NCBI RefSeq assembly: GCF_007828045.1
Contig: NZ_VITN01000004.1
Coordinates: forward strand, 1-64,000
DNA: 64,000 nt
Direction of reading: 5' to 3'
Source: Nitrospirillum amazonense
Lineage (GTDB): Bacteria; Pseudomonadota; Alphaproteobacteria; Azospirillales; Azospirillaceae
Shown here: piece by piece, positions 1 through 9,320 of the stretch
Layout: each line of letters starts with the position of its first letter
How positions within the stretch are numbered: the stretch's first letter is position 1
The notes under the pieces: model-generated
Databases searched by the model: none
The model's input: the letters and a program-made list of their open reading frames with translations, nothing else
Told to the model about the DNA's origin: nothing
Position numbers and translations under genes: made by a program

Positions 1-60
1 GAACTGCTGCCCTGGCGCTGGGCACCCAAGGCCCCGGCAACGCCCGCCGCGGCGGCCTGA
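1..60 (+). CDS. IS66 family transposase, C-terminal end (partial)
   Basis: The first 20 codons in frame 1 end with TGA at 58-60 and begin with ELLPWRWAP, a sequence close to the conserved C-terminal end of IS66-type transposases (family form close to ELLPWNW). The rest of the gene lies outside the window. The terminal-repeat-like end 35 bp downstream supports the call. The identification rests on a short motif, so the family is likely and the exact element unknown. Confidence 0.7.
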   Translation, partial: ELLPWRWAPKAPATPAAAA

Positions 61-95
61 TCGCCGCCAAACTGCGGCCTACGCCGCATGCTTAC
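1..95 (+). mobile_element. Right end of an IS66-type insertion sequence
   Basis: After the transposase stop the sequence closes with GCATGCTTAC at 86-95. Read inward this begins GTAAGC, the usual tip of IS66 terminal repeats. IS66 elements make 8-bp target duplications, so 96-103 (tcatcgtg) would be one copy. The left end is outside the window and the duplication cannot be confirmed here. Confidence 0.6.
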
Positions 96-192
96 TCATC
101 GTGTGTATTTCCAATCGGTTAGAACGCAACGGCGGTGCCCGTCAGGGTGGCGGCGGTGCTCATCGCTCGCTCCTCTCCGGTCAGGGCCCGTG

Positions 193-387
193 TCACGGTG
201 CTTGAAGTTGGGTTTCGCGCGCCATCCGTTCCTGTCCGCTGCTGGTGCTGCGGATCCGGTACAGAAACTCCCGCCCCTCCAATGGCATGAGGCAAACCAC
301 CTCGTAATGGCCCTCGGCGGGCATCTCTCCCAACCGGTGAGGAATGAAGTCTAGGGTCTGGCCAACCGTGAATTTGTGACGACGCAA
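193..387 (-). CDS. Small conserved hypothetical protein
   Basis: A 64-residue protein beginning MRRHKFTVGQTLDF, a type I recall as conserved among Rhodospirillales and Rhizobiales with no assigned function. It is basic, has no membrane segment, and ends with a charged R-E-T-Q stretch. The start codon would be TTG at 387, with AGAGGG about 10 bases upstream; no ATG is available. It is short, so the call rests on recognising the N-terminal pattern. Its neighbour downstream is the IS66 end. Confidence 0.6.
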   Translation of the reverse strand: MRRHKFTVGQTLDFIPHRLGEMPAEGHYEVVCLMPLEGREFLYRIRSTSSGQERMARETQLQAP

Positions 388-533
388 AGCGTTTGTTTCC
401 CTCTGTCCATTTCCGGCGCGCCATGTGTGACACGGTGCGGCTCTTACGCATCCGGTTCGCGGTGCGGGCGATGATCGAACGGCTTCCTTCGCCAGGGCGC
501 CCCCGGCGGAGCGAAATCAGGGCGCCAGAAGGG

Positions 534-743
534 TCAGGTCGCGCGCAGGTTCTCGGCCGAGGATTTGCCCCGGCGCGGATCGTGGACGGTATCGAAGCTG
601 ATCTTCTGGCCTTCCGCCAAGTTGCCGATGCCGGAGCGCTCGACCGCGGAGATATGGACGAACACGTCACCGGACCCGTCGTCCGCCTGAATGAAACCGA
701 AGCCCTTGGTGCTGTTGAACCACTTAACGACACCGGTGGCCAT
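534..743 (-). CDS. cspA: Cold-shock protein, CspA family
   Basis: A 69-residue single-domain nucleic-acid-binding protein of the cold-shock (OB-fold) family. RNP1 is seen as KGFGFIQ and RNP2 as DVFVHIS, after the family opening MATGVVKWFN. Members bind single-stranded RNA or DNA and act as RNA chaperones in the cytoplasm. ATG at 743 is chosen because it matches the family N-terminus and is preceded by CAGGAG; upstream in-frame codons are not coding-like. It stands alone. Which paralogue it is cannot be told from sequence alone. Confidence 0.93.
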   Translation of the reverse strand: MATGVVKWFNSTKGFGFIQADDGSGDVFVHISAVERSGIGNLAEGQKISFDTVHDPRRGKSSAENLRAT

Positions 744-1080
744 GGCAGACTCCTGGGGTTTTCGCGGTCGGAATTGCCCTGCGCGAGCGCAGCGGGGCAT
801 CAAACATCACGACGGGGAAAAGGGCCGGCTGTGCCGGTCGATAGCCCAGAAGCAAGATCGACTTGCCGACAGTGGGCGCCTTGCGCTGACATTGCAAGCA
901 CCGCCTTCCATAACCGTGATGCCCGCGACACGGAACCTTCGGCCGGTCGGACTAGTTCACCGCTCGGGCGGGGATACGCATGACCTAACCCAATCGGCCA
1001 AGCCCATTGAGAAGCTTGGCTTAAGAAAACGAGCCACCACCTCATGTTACGGTGGAAAGGTGATCGAAAAGAGGTTTCCC
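744..1080. other. Intergenic region between cspA and the KaiC-like gene
   Basis: No gene is recognised in these 337 bases. The cspA leader must start here on the minus strand and the promoter of the KaiC-like gene on the plus strand. A ribosome-binding site (AAGAGG) lies just before 1081. No clear -35/-10 or sigma54 element was found. Confidence 0.4.
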
Positions 1081-2580
1081 ATGCCTGATGTGACGGAAAG
1101 AATCTCGACCGGCAATACTGGGCTGGATGAAATTTTACGCGGCGGCCTGCCGCCCCGGCGGCTTTATTTGATCGAGGGGGCGCCCGGTTCGGGCAAGACC
1201 ACGTTGGCGCTGGAATTTCTTCGCGCGGGCGCGCGAGCAGGCGAGAGGGCCCTGTACATCACCCTGTCGGAAACGCGGGAGGAGTTGGCGGTGGTGGCCG
1301 CCTCCCACGGCTGGAGCATCGAGGACTTCGATGTCTTTGAACTGAGCGCCGTCGATGCGGTGATGGGCGAGGGGCGCCAGCAATCCATTCTTCACCCCTG
1401 GGAGATGGAACTGGGCGAGACCGTCCGGTTGATCCAGCAGGAGGTCGAGCGTGTACAACCCCATCGTGTGGTGTTCGACAGCCTGTCTGAGATGCGCCTG
1501 CTGGCTCAGGATCCGTTGCGCTACCGTCGGCAGGTGTTGGCGCTCAAGCAGTTCTTTGCCGGCCGCAATTCGACCGTCATCCTTGTGGACGACATGACCG
1601 GTATCGCCGATGGGCAGGATTCCCATCTGCACAGCATCTGCCACGGTGTCGTGACGCTGGAGCGGCTGACTCTGGAGTTTGGTCCCGCCCGGCGGCGCTT
1701 GCAGGTGCAGAAGCTGCGCGGCGTGGATTTCGTCGCCGGCTTCCACGACTTCACCATCCGCGCCGGCGGGCTGGAAATCTATCCCCGGCTGATCGCCGCG
1801 CAGCACCATGCGCCGCATGACGGCGAGCCGGTGGAAAGCGGTGTGGCAGAGCTTGATTCCCTCCTCAACGGGGGGCCCTTGCGGGGGACCAGCACCCTTA
1901 TCACCGGTCCGGCCGGCACCGGGAAAACGACAATCACCCTGCAATACCTCCACGCCGCCTGCGAGCGCGGGGAGCCCGCCACGCTTTACGAGTTCGACGA
2001 ACGGATCGGCACGTTGCAGACCAGGGCCGCGGCCTTCAACCTGGACATCCAACGGCATGTTGAAAGCGGGCGCTTGCTCATCGAACAGGTGGATCCGGCC
2101 GCGCTGTCCCCCGGGGAGTTCACCGCCCGCGTCCGGCATGAGGTCGAGGCGCGCGGCATCAGGATGCTGGTGATCGACAGCCTGAACGGCTACATGGCGG
2201 CGATGCCGCAGGAGAAGCAACTGATCCTGCAGATGCATGAGCTGCTGTCCTATCTCAGCCAGAAGGGGGTCGTCACCTTCCTGGTCAATCCCCAGCAGGG
2301 ACTGCTGGGGACGATGGTGACGAACCTGAACATTTCCTATATCGCCGATGTGGTTTTGCTGCTCCGGTTCTTCGAGGCGGAAGGCCGCATGCGCAAGGCC
2401 ATCTCGGTATTGAAGAACCGGGCGGGGCACCACGAGGACGCGATACGGGAATTCAAGATCGACGCGTCCGGCCTCCGTGTGGGTCAGTCGTTGACGGACT
2501 TCCGTGGCGTCATGACGGGCACGCCCGAATACACGGGCGATCCCGGTCCGCTGATGGAAGACCGTGGCGTCAATGCATAG
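1081..2580 (+). CDS. KaiC-like tandem RecA-fold ATPase
   Basis: A 499-residue protein with two KaiC/RadA-type ATPase domains. Domain 1 has Walker A GAPGSGKTT near residue 27 with the Glu pair in LSETREEL; domain 2 has GPAGTGKTT near 275 and EFDER downstream. The length matches KaiC-like proteins (about 500). The start ATG at 1081 follows AAGAGG by 7 bases and begins directly in domain 1; the open frame extends upstream but is not coding-like. It overlaps the following hybrid kinase by 8 bases, so the two are co-translated. No kaiA or kaiB is nearby, so a role in stress or signalling is more likely than a clock. Confidence 0.9.
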   Translation: MPDVTERISTGNTGLDEILRGGLPPRRLYLIEGAPGSGKTTLALEFLRAGARAGERALYITLSETREELAVVAASHGWSIEDFDVFELSAVDAVMGEGRQQSILHPWEMELGETVRLIQQEVERVQPHRVVFDSLSEMRLLAQDPLRYRRQVLALKQFFAGRNSTVILVDDMTGIADGQDSHLHSICHGVVTLERLTLEFGPARRRLQVQKLRGVDFVAGFHDFTIRAGGLEIYPRLIAAQHHAPHDGEPVESGVAELDSLLNGGPLRGTSTLITGPAGTGKTTITLQYLHAACERGEPATLYEFDERIGTLQTRAAAFNLDIQRHVESGRLLIEQVDPAALSPGEFTARVRHEVEARGIRMLVIDSLNGYMAAMPQEKQLILQMHELLSYLSQKGVVTFLVNPQQGLLGTMVTNLNISYIADVVLLLRFFEAEGRMRKAISVLKNRAGHHEDAIREFKIDASGLRVGQSLTDFRGVMTGTPEYTGDPGPLMEDRGVNA

Positions 2581-4666
2581 GACCGCCGCCGAAGGCCACC
2601 GCGTGCTCATCTGTGCGCCGTACGGGCGTGACGCTGAAAGCGTCGCGGGCCTATTGGCCGGGGGCGGGTATCATGCCGTCGTCCATGCGGATATCGATGC
2701 CTTGGCATCGGGGATCGACGATGAAACCGGCGTCGTCCTGCTGACGGAAGAGGCGTTGGGCCGCAGCATCGCGACGCTGCGCGCGGCGCTCACCGTCCAG
2801 CCGGATTGGTCCGACATTCCCGTCGTCCTGCTGGCGGCGCAACGCACGGCGCAGACGCGGGCTCTGGAGGCGGCGCGGGCCCAACTGTGGACCTTGTTCG
2901 GCAATGCGCTGGTCCTGGAGCGTCCGCTGAGCGTGCAATCCCTGCTGAGCGCCGTGGACACCGCGATGCGGTCGCGGCAAAAGCAATTCGAAATGCGCGA
3001 CCGGCTGCAGGAGCGCGACCGGGCTCGCCGCGCTCTGGCGGAAAACGAGGCGCAGCTCCGCTTGGCCACCGATGCCGCCGAGATCGGCTTCTGGGATGTC
3101 GATCCCGTGAACGGCACGTTGTTCTGGCCGCCGCGGGTCAAGGCCATGTTCGGGATATCGCCGGAGGCCGAGGTGTCGATGGCGGATTTTTATGCCGGCC
3201 TCCACCCGGAAGACGCGCAGGCCACATCCCAGGCGTTCGCGGCGGCATGCGATCCCCAGCGGCGATCCCTGTATGACGTGGAGTACCGGACCATCGGCAA
3301 GGAGGATGGAGTGGTCCGCTGGATCGCCGCCAAAGGAAGGGCCATCTTCGATGACGACGATCGTTGCGTCCGGGTAATCGGCACCGCGATCGACGTGACG
3401 CGCCGGAAGGTCGCGGAGCTGGAGTTGAAATCGCTCAACGAGACCCTGGAAGAACGGGTGACGGAGCGTACCGGCCGGCTCATGCGGGCGGAGGCCGCCC
3501 TCCGGCAAAGTCAGAAGATGGAGGCGGTCGGCCAGCTCACGGGCGGCATCGCGCATGACTTCAATAACATGCTGACCGGGATCATCGGCTCGCTGGACAT
3601 CATGCGCCGCCGCATCGCCGTCGGCCAAATCGACAAGCTGGATCGCTACATGGACGCGGCGACCACCTCCGCCCAGCGCGCCGCGACGCTGACGGCACGG
3701 TTGCTGGCGTTTTCGCGCCGGCAGTCGTTGGATGCCAAGCCGCTCGACATATGCCGGCTCGTGCGGTCGCTGGAGGAGCTTCTGCGCCGGACGATCCTGG
3801 AGACCATAGAGTTGCGGATCATCGACGGGACGGATCTGCCCCATGCGGTGGCCGACGCGAACCAGTTGGAAAACGCCATCCTCAACCTGGTGATCAATGC
3901 GCGCGACGCCATGCCCGATGGCGGCCAACTGACGGTGGAGACCAAGGTGGTCGATCTCGACGCCGCCTATGTCGCGACACGCCCTGAGATCACCGTCGGC
4001 AAATATGTGGTGGTCACCGTTTCCGACACGGGGGTGGGCATGTCGGCGGATGTGATCGAAAAGGCGTTCGAGCCATTCTTCACGACCAAGCCTGTGGGGC
4101 AGGGCACCGGTCTCGGCCTGTCCATGGTCTACGGCTTCGCGCGGCAGTCGGGGGGCCAAGTTCGCATCCACAGCCAGCCGGGCGTGGGGACGACGGTATC
4201 GATTTACCTGCATGCGGCCGATGCGCCGCAGCAGCAGGAGGCTGCGGCCCAGGCCCCAGCCCCATCCGAGGGGAAAGGCCAGCGCGTGCTGGTCGTCGAG
4301 GACGACACGTCCGTCCGCCTGCTGATCCGGGATGTCCTGGAGGAACTTTCCTATGAGGTGGAAGAGGCGGGCGAGGCCAACGCCGCCATCACGGTGCTGA
4401 AGTCGGACCGGCCGATCAGCCTGATGGTCTCCGACGTCGGCTTGCCCGGAATCAATGGTCGGCAATTGGCCGAGATCGCGCGCGAGCACCGCCCCGACCT
4501 GCCCGTCATCTTCGTCACCGGCTATGCCGAAAACGCGGCGATCCGTGCGGGCTTCCTTGGAACCAACATGACCATGATCACCAAGCCCTTCACCCTGGAG
4601 GTGCTCGCGGCCAAGGTGTCGGAAATGATGGAGGGCGGCAAAGATGCCGCGCCCCACGCGAACTAG
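2573..4666 (+). CDS. Hybrid sensor histidine kinase (PAS, HisKA, HATPase, receiver)
   Basis: About 697 residues. The order is an N-terminal degenerate receiver-like region (about 1-125), a short coiled-coil, a PAS domain (about 155-285), HisKA with His328 in GGIAHDFNN, HATPase_c with N-box [11 protein letters not shown] and G-box DTGVGM plus [11 protein letters not shown], and a C-terminal receiver with phospho-acceptor Asp621 in VSDVGLPG and a conserved Lys in TKPF. No transmembrane segment is seen, so it is cytoplasmic. The ATG at 2573 overlaps the KaiC-like stop; a GTG at 2564 in frame is possible. It likely exchanges signals with the KaiC-like ATPase. Confidence 0.9.
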   Translation: MHRTAAEGHRVLICAPYGRDAESVAGLLAGGGYHAVVHADIDALASGIDDETGVVLLTEEALGRSIATLRAALTVQPDWSDIPVVLLAAQRTAQTRALEAARAQLWTLFGNALVLERPLSVQSLLSAVDTAMRSRQKQFEMRDRLQERDRARRALAENEAQLRLATDAAEIGFWDVDPVNGTLFWPPRVKAMFGISPEAEVSMADFYAGLHPEDAQATSQAFAAACDPQRRSLYDVEYRTIGKEDGVVRWIAAKGRAIFDDDDRCVRVIGTAIDVTRRKVAELELKSLNETLEERVTERTGRLMRAEAALRQSQKMEAVGQLTGGIAHDFNNMLTGIIGSLDIMRRRIAVGQIDKLDRYMDAATTSAQRAATLTARLLAFSRRQSLDAKPLDICRLVRSLEELLRRTILETIELRIIDGTDLPHAVADANQLENAILNLVINARDAMPDGGQLTVETKVVDLDAAYVATRPEITVGKYVVVTVSDTGVGMSADVIEKAFEPFFTTKPVGQGTGLGLSMVYGFARQSGGQVRIHSQPGVGTTVSIYLHAADAPQQQEAAAQAPAPSEGKGQRVLVVEDDTSVRLLIRDVLEELSYEVEEAGEANAAITVLKSDRPISLMVSDVGLPGINGRQLAEIAREHRPDLPVIFVTGYAENAAIRAGFLGTNMTMITKPFTLEVLAAKVSEMMEGGKDAAPHAN

Positions 4667-4719
4667 AGGCACAGTGCTTGCGCTGTGGGTTGTGCAAGCT
4701 CAAGCGGGCTGATCCTGGC

Positions 4720-5109
4720 TCAGGACGGTGCGTCCTGTGGGTCGAGAAGAACCCAAAGCCGGGCTATTCTGGTGCCCTCGAATTCGGCGGCATCAGCGCC
4801 CGTGACGATCACCGGTCCTCCGATCGGGCCAGCGTGCCAGCCCAAGACGGCCAAGCCGTGATGTCCCACGGCTTTCCTGTCGGGAACGAAGGAAAAGGTC
4901 GGCCCGAACTGCTCGAGCAACCGGCCTGCGGTGGCGCTGATCGCAGCGCGGCCCCGTACCACGCCGTCCGGCTCGAACATGACTGGATCATCCACATAGA
5001 GGTCAGCCATTGCGAGCGCACGCCGGTCCGGGTCGCGTTCATTGAACACCCGCTCGAGATTGGCGCGGAGCAGGGCGTCGTAGTCATGGGGCGTTTCTGC
5101 GTCTGACAT
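4720..5109 (-). CDS. SnoaL-like (NTF2-fold) domain protein
   Basis: 129 residues beginning MSDAETPHDYDALLRANLER. The pattern of an N-terminal helix with F-N-E-R-D, a DDPVMFEPDGVVRGRAAI strand-turn segment and a C-terminal IARLWVLLD strand is that of SnoaL-like NTF2-fold proteins. ATG at 5109 is preceded by AAAGGA, which decides the start; the frame is open further upstream. No catalytic role can be assigned. A second protein of this fold lies near the right edge (63187-63597). Confidence 0.75.
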   Translation of the reverse strand: MSDAETPHDYDALLRANLERVFNERDPDRRALAMADLYVDDPVMFEPDGVVRGRAAISATAGRLLEQFGPTFSFVPDRKAVGHHGLAVLGWHAGPIGGPVIVTGADAAEFEGTRIARLWVLLDPQDAPS

Positions 5110-5249
5110 CGATAGTCCTTTCGTGGCGAACTGGTGCCCGTGCTGGAAGACCATGCGGTGGAGCGAACTGCGGTGGCCGCGCTTTGGCCGGAAAGCCGGC
5201 GAGGCAGCCCCAATGTCAGGGCGTTCCTTTTCTTCCTCGCCGAAGTCTA

Positions 5250-6200
5250 TCATCGACCAGAGGACGAGGGCGGCAGCCCCTGATCCGCGGCGCCCAATAC
5301 CGAGGCCACCGCGTCATAGTAGGGAAAGCCCGCGCGGGCGCCGATGGCGGTGATGGCCAGGCTGGCGGCGGCGGCGGCGAAGCGCAGGGCGTCGGCCAGG
5401 TGGTCGCCGCTCAGCAGGCGGGCCAGCACGGCGGCGTTGAAGCAATCGCCGGCCCCGGTCGCGTCGACCATACGGGCGGGGAATGCGCGCTGAGTCACGC
5501 TTTCGTCGCCCCGCACGGCGATGGCTCCCCGGGCGCCCAAGGTCACCACCACCAGCCCCGGCCCCTGTTTCAGCAGCGGCCGTGCATGGTCCGGGGCGGG
5601 GGGCAGGCCGGTCGCGGCGCGGAATCCGCCCTCATTGAAGAACACGATGTCGGCCAAGGGCAGCAGTGCCGCCAGCCGCTCCGGGCCGGGAGCCACCGCC
5701 GCCTCCACGTCGATGGCGACCAGGGTGCCGGCGGCGCGGGCCAGGCGGCTCACGGCCTCGAACTCCGCCAGATCGTATGGCATGGCGTAGACGACGCGGG
5801 ACTGTTCCAGGGCCGGGGCCAGGGTGGCCGTATCCAACGGCCAGCCGGGCAGCGGCGCGTAGACCAGCGCTTTCTCCCCATTCCCCTGCACCAGGATCAG
5901 GGCTGTGGCGCAGGGCCCGGCCACCGGCCGCACCCACTTTGGGTCGACACCGAAGCGTTGGAACTCCGCCACCAGGAAATTGCCGTCGTCGCGGCCGACC
6001 CGGCCGTACGCCGCGCTTGGCAGGCCCAGGCGGGCGGCGGCGCAGGCCACGTTGGCCGCCGTGCCGCCGGCGTGTCGGCCCATGTGCCGGCCCAGCACCT
6101 TTTCATCCGCCGCCGGCGCGCGGTCGACGGCGAAGACCAGATCGACATTGGGGTCGCCATAGGCCAGCAGGCCAAAGCGGCGGGGCACGGGCGGGATCAT
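5250..6200 (-). CDS. PfkB-family carbohydrate/nucleoside kinase
   Basis: 316 residues. PfkB signature 1 region is seen as HAGGTAANVACAAARLG near residue 43, and signature 2 as DATGAGDCFNAAV with the catalytic Asp. These ATP-dependent kinases phosphorylate sugars or nucleosides. The context (nucleoside hydrolase, nucleoside ABC importer, adenosine deaminase) suggests ribose or a nucleoside as substrate, which is inference. ATG at 6200 overlaps the stop of the SIS gene by ATGA, and it is the last gene of the series. Confidence 0.85.
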   Translation of the reverse strand: MIPPVPRRFGLLAYGDPNVDLVFAVDRAPAADEKVLGRHMGRHAGGTAANVACAAARLGLPSAAYGRVGRDDGNFLVAEFQRFGVDPKWVRPVAGPCATALILVQGNGEKALVYAPLPGWPLDTATLAPALEQSRVVYAMPYDLAEFEAVSRLARAAGTLVAIDVEAAVAPGPERLAALLPLADIVFFNEGGFRAATGLPPAPDHARPLLKQGPGLVVVTLGARGAIAVRGDESVTQRAFPARMVDATGAGDCFNAAVLARLLSGDHLADALRFAAAAASLAITAIGARAGFPYYDAVASVLGAADQGLPPSSSGR

Positions 6201-7246
6201 GGGGCCGCTCCCGTGCCGGCGATCGTCCGGAAGCGGCCGGCCCGGGCGGCGGCGTCGCCGGCGGCCAGCGCCAGGGTTTGACCCTGCGTCAGCAACGGCA
6301 GGGGCGTCATGGGCTCAGCCAGGTCAGGCACGGGGAAGTCCGTCCCACCCAGCACCGCCACCGCCGCACCGCGCGCGCGGGCGGCGGTGGCGGTATCGGC
6401 CAGGTGGTCCGCGGCGCGCGCGCCGGGGGGCGCCAGGACCAGCACCAGGTCGGCGGGTGTCAGGGCCTGCAGGCGCAGGGCGTGGTGGAACTCCTCCACC
6501 GCATGGGACAGGGCCGCCAGTCCCGCCGCCGCCGTCAGCAGGTCGGCGATGCAGCGCGCGGCACCGGTGTTGGGGCCGGCACCGACGATGTGCAGATGGC
6601 GCCGGGTGGCCAGCGTGGCGCCCAGGGCGTGGATTGCGGCGTCCGATCGCAGGATGCTCTCCAGGACGGCCGGCATGGCGGCCATTTGGCGGCGAACCTC
6701 CGTCGCGATGGGGCGTCGCCGCGCTTCACCCCATTCCAGCGCCAGCAGGATGAGAACGGCCAGGGCGGCGGTGGTCGATTGCGTGGGCATGCCGTCCTTG
6801 CTGGCGCCGGGGCACAGGCCCCACACCGGCGGGGCCAGGAAGGGTGTGCACGCCCGATCGCAGATGCCGATGACCAAGGCGCCGCTGTCCTGGGCGCGGG
6901 CCAGGGCGTCATGGGCGGGCGACGGCCGCCCGCTGGAACTGATCACCGCCACGGCGGTGCGGGCTCCCAGGTCGGGGTGGCCGTACCGCGCCAGTTCGAA
7001 GGCCTGAACCGCCTGGCAGGGAATGCCGGCATAGGCGGCGAAGGCCGGCGTGGCCATCAGCCCGACGGATAGGCTGTCGCCGGACCCGGCCAGCAGCAGG
7101 CGGCCGATCCCCCGGGCAGTCAGCACCGCCGCCAAGTCCCGCACCGGCGCCGCCAGGTGGCTTAGCGCCCGGCTCACGGCGGCGGGGGTGTCTGCCCATT
7201 CCCGCGCCGTGGCGGGCAGGGGCATCAGAGTATCAGCCTCCGTCAT
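6197..7246 (-). CDS. SIS-domain protein (sugar isomerase/aminotransferase-like)
   Basis: 349 residues beginning MTEADTLMPLP. Two SIS (phosphosugar-binding) modules are visible: the first around LLLAGSGDSLSVGLMAT and AVAVISSSGRP, the second around HIVGAGPNTGAARC. This layout resembles the isomerase half of GlmS and AgaS/FrlB-like enzymes. No glutaminase domain is present. ATG at 7246 overlaps the upstream TGA (ATGA), and its own stop overlaps the kinase start. It probably acts on a phosphosugar released from nucleosides, but the substrate is unknown. Confidence 0.8.
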   Translation of the reverse strand: MTEADTLMPLPATAREWADTPAAVSRALSHLAAPVRDLAAVLTARGIGRLLLAGSGDSLSVGLMATPAFAAYAGIPCQAVQAFELARYGHPDLGARTAVAVISSSGRPSPAHDALARAQDSGALVIGICDRACTPFLAPPVWGLCPGASKDGMPTQSTTAALAVLILLALEWGEARRRPIATEVRRQMAAMPAVLESILRSDAAIHALGATLATRRHLHIVGAGPNTGAARCIADLLTAAAGLAALSHAVEEFHHALRLQALTPADLVLVLAPPGARAADHLADTATAARARGAAVAVLGGTDFPVPDLAEPMTPLPLLTQGQTLALAAGDAAARAGRFRTIAGTGAAP

Positions 7247-8313
7247 GCCGCCAGCCGCCGCTGGGCGATGGCGGCCAGGTCGACCGCCAGGGCATCCAGA
7301 CCGTAGTCCGCCGCGTTCACCGCCCTGAATTCGGCGGTGAGGCCGGCGGGCAGGGCGGAGACGCCGCACAGGGCGCCAGCCAGCGCCCCGGCCATGGTGG
7401 CGATGGAATCGGTGTCGTTGCCGATGGTGGCCGACAGGGCGATGGTGCGCAGCGGGTCGCCCTTGGCATAGGCCAGGATGGCGATGGCAGCCGGTACGGA
7501 TTCCGCCGCCAGGACGGAGGCGCCGACCCGCGCGTCCAGGGCGTCGAGGAAGGCCAGATCGTCCGTCGCCCGCGCGGCGATCTCCAACGCCAGGTCCAGG
7601 CGCGCCTGGAAGCGGGGGCCGGGGCCCACGCGGGCATGCCGGGCGGCCAGGGTGGCGCCCTGGCGTCCGCCCTCGATGCAGGCGGTGATGACGGCGGCGA
7701 TGTCGTCCGTCACCAGGGCCCGGGCCGTGCCGGCGGCGATGGCGCAGGCGGCAGCGATGGCGACATCGGTGTCGTGCGAGGGCAGGCAGGTCACCAGCGC
7801 CTGGGCGCAGGCGGCGTCGAGGTCGCCAGGGTGGACCAAGCCGGCGGGCGCCACCCGCATGGCGGCGCCGTTGGTGGTGCCGATGGTCGTCATCTTGCGC
7901 CGAGACTGACCGATCACCCCCACCAGGGCCGGGTCGGTGCCGGCACGCAGGGCCGCCACGATGCCCACCGTGCTGGGCCCCATGAAGCCGGCCTTGGGCG
8001 AGGTGTCGGCCCAGTCCAGCAGGCAGGCGACCCAGCCGGCCGCGTCCAGGCTGCCGCCGCCGCGCACCAGGGCGCGAGCCAGGTAGTACATCTGGCTGGC
8101 GTCGTCCGTCACCTCCGCCCTCTTGCCGGCGTTGGCGCCGGCGAAGGTGTCGACCGTTGGCGTCACGAAGCCGGTAACCAGGCCGCCGTGGGCGGCCAGT
8201 ATCTCGGCCATGGACCATTGCTCGGTGGGGGCGCCCAGCGCGTCGCCCATGCCGGCCAGCAACAGCGAACCGGCGATCCGGTCATGCAGGGAGGATGTGG
8301 TCATGGATGTCAT
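7243..8313 (-). CDS. ADP-ribosylglycohydrolase family protein
   Basis: 356 residues. Dinuclear metal-site motifs of the DraG/ARH family are seen: GDALGAPTE near residue 23, TDDASQM near 70, and GNDTDSIATM near the C-terminus. The family cleaves ADP-ribose linkages, though several members act on other N-glycosides. It is not the nitrogenase regulator DraG by context, because it sits in a nucleoside operon without draT. Start: ATG at 8313, 5 bases after the permease stop. No Shine-Dalgarno is seen, which suits translational coupling; ATG 8304 is an alternative. Confidence 0.85.
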   Translation of the reverse strand: MTSMTTSSLHDRIAGSLLLAGMGDALGAPTEQWSMAEILAAHGGLVTGFVTPTVDTFAGANAGKRAEVTDDASQMYYLARALVRGGGSLDAAGWVACLLDWADTSPKAGFMGPSTVGIVAALRAGTDPALVGVIGQSRRKMTTIGTTNGAAMRVAPAGLVHPGDLDAACAQALVTCLPSHDTDVAIAAACAIAAGTARALVTDDIAAVITACIEGGRQGATLAARHARVGPGPRFQARLDLALEIAARATDDLAFLDALDARVGASVLAAESVPAAIAILAYAKGDPLRTIALSATIGNDTDSIATMAGALAGALCGVSALPAGLTAEFRAVNAADYGLDALAVDLAAIAQRRLAA

Positions 8314-8318
8314 GTCCG

Positions 8319-9320
8319 TCAGGAGGAAAGAAGGGTGGCGCGACCGGCCGCGGCGCGGCGCCGGGCGGCCAGGCGTTGGTGCTGCTTGACCAGGACCAGG
8401 GCGGCGATGGTGACCAGGGGCGGGATCATGAAAACCACCTCGGCCGGCACCGCCAGCAGGCCCAGGCGGGCGGCTATGACGGTGGCGCCGCCGAACACCA
8501 GCGCCGCCACCACCGTACCCAAGGGCCGGCGGCCCCCCAGGAACACGGCGGCCAGCGCCAGATATCCCCGTCCCGCCGCCATGTCGGCTTGAAACAGCGT
8601 CAGGTAGCCCATGCCGAGAAAGACGCCGCCGCCGCTGGCCAGCAGGCCGCTCAGCAGCAGGCCGGCATAGCGCAGCCGCTTCACCGCCAGTCCGGCGGCC
8701 AGGGCTGCCTCCGCGTTTTCCCCCGCCGCCCTGAGGCGCAGGCCGAAGACGGTGTGGCGCAACGTCCACGCGATCAGGCCGGTGGCGGCCAGGGCGCCGT
8801 AGACCAGCACGTTGTGCCCGGCGCCCCCGTCGCCGTTCAGCAGGGCGCCCAGCACCGGCACGTCGCCCAGTTCCGGCCAGCGCAGGTTGGGCAGGGCGAA
8901 GCTGGTCAGGCTGGCGGTCGAACCCTTGTCACCCGTCAGGTGGGCCATCAGCAGCACCGTCAATCCCTGGGCCAGGATGTTCAGCCCGATGCCGGCGACG
9001 ATCAGGTCGGCCCCCAGTTCCAGATGGAACACGGCCAGCAGGCCCGCCAGCGCCGTGCCGGCCAGCAAGCCGGCGGCACAGCCCAGCCAGGGGTGCAGCC
9101 ACAGGGGGGCGTCCGGGAACCACAGGCCGGAATAGGCGGAGGTGATGACGCCGGCGAAGGCGGCCACCAGCATCACGCCCTCCAGTGCCACGTTGATGCA
9201 GCCGGCCAGTTCAGAGATCAGGCCGCCCAGGCTGGCGAAGACGATGGGGGTGGCGGCGCGCAGGGTGGCGACCGCCACCATGGCGGCGACGGTGCCGGCC
9301 GCGACAAGGTCCAGGCTCAT
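8319..9320 (-). CDS. ABC transporter permease, nucleoside/BMP type
   Basis: 333 residues, strongly hydrophobic with about eight to ten membrane spans. It matches the shorter of the two permeases of BMP-family nucleoside importers (branched-chain-type fold), with the hallmark segment ELAGCINVALEGVML near residue 37. It pairs with the 368-residue permease, ATPase and binding protein upstream. ATG at 9320 overlaps the preceding TGA. It imports nucleosides across the inner membrane together with its partners. Confidence 0.9.
   Translation of the reverse strand: MSLDLVAAGTVAAMVAVATLRAATPIVFASLGGLISELAGCINVALEGVMLVAAFAGVITSAYSGLWFPDAPLWLHPWLGCAAGLLAGTALAGLLAVFHLELGADLIVAGIGLNILAQGLTVLLMAHLTGDKGSTASLTSFALPNLRWPELGDVPVLGALLNGDGGAGHNVLVYGALAATGLIAWTLRHTVFGLRLRAAGENAEAALAAGLAVKRLRYAGLLLSGLLASGGGVFLGMGYLTLFQADMAAGRGYLALAAVFLGGRRPLGTVVAALVFGGATVIAARLGLLAVPAEVVFMIPPLVTIAALVLVKQHQRLAARRRAAAGRATLLSS

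Noticed and set aside
119-161. 14-codon minus-strand ORF with GGAGAGGAG upstream
   Set aside because: A strong ribosome-binding site, but the peptide is too short and unrecognised to support as a gene; it may be chance near the IS66 end.
4670-4687. Hairpin CACAGTGCTTGCGCTGTG after the hybrid kinase as a terminator
   Set aside because: The stem is plausible but no T-run follows, so terminator function is not supported.
7243-8313. DraG, the nitrogenase-reactivating glycohydrolase
   Set aside because: Family motifs fit, but the gene is in a nucleoside operon with no draT and is far from nif control elements, so a DraG role is not supported.
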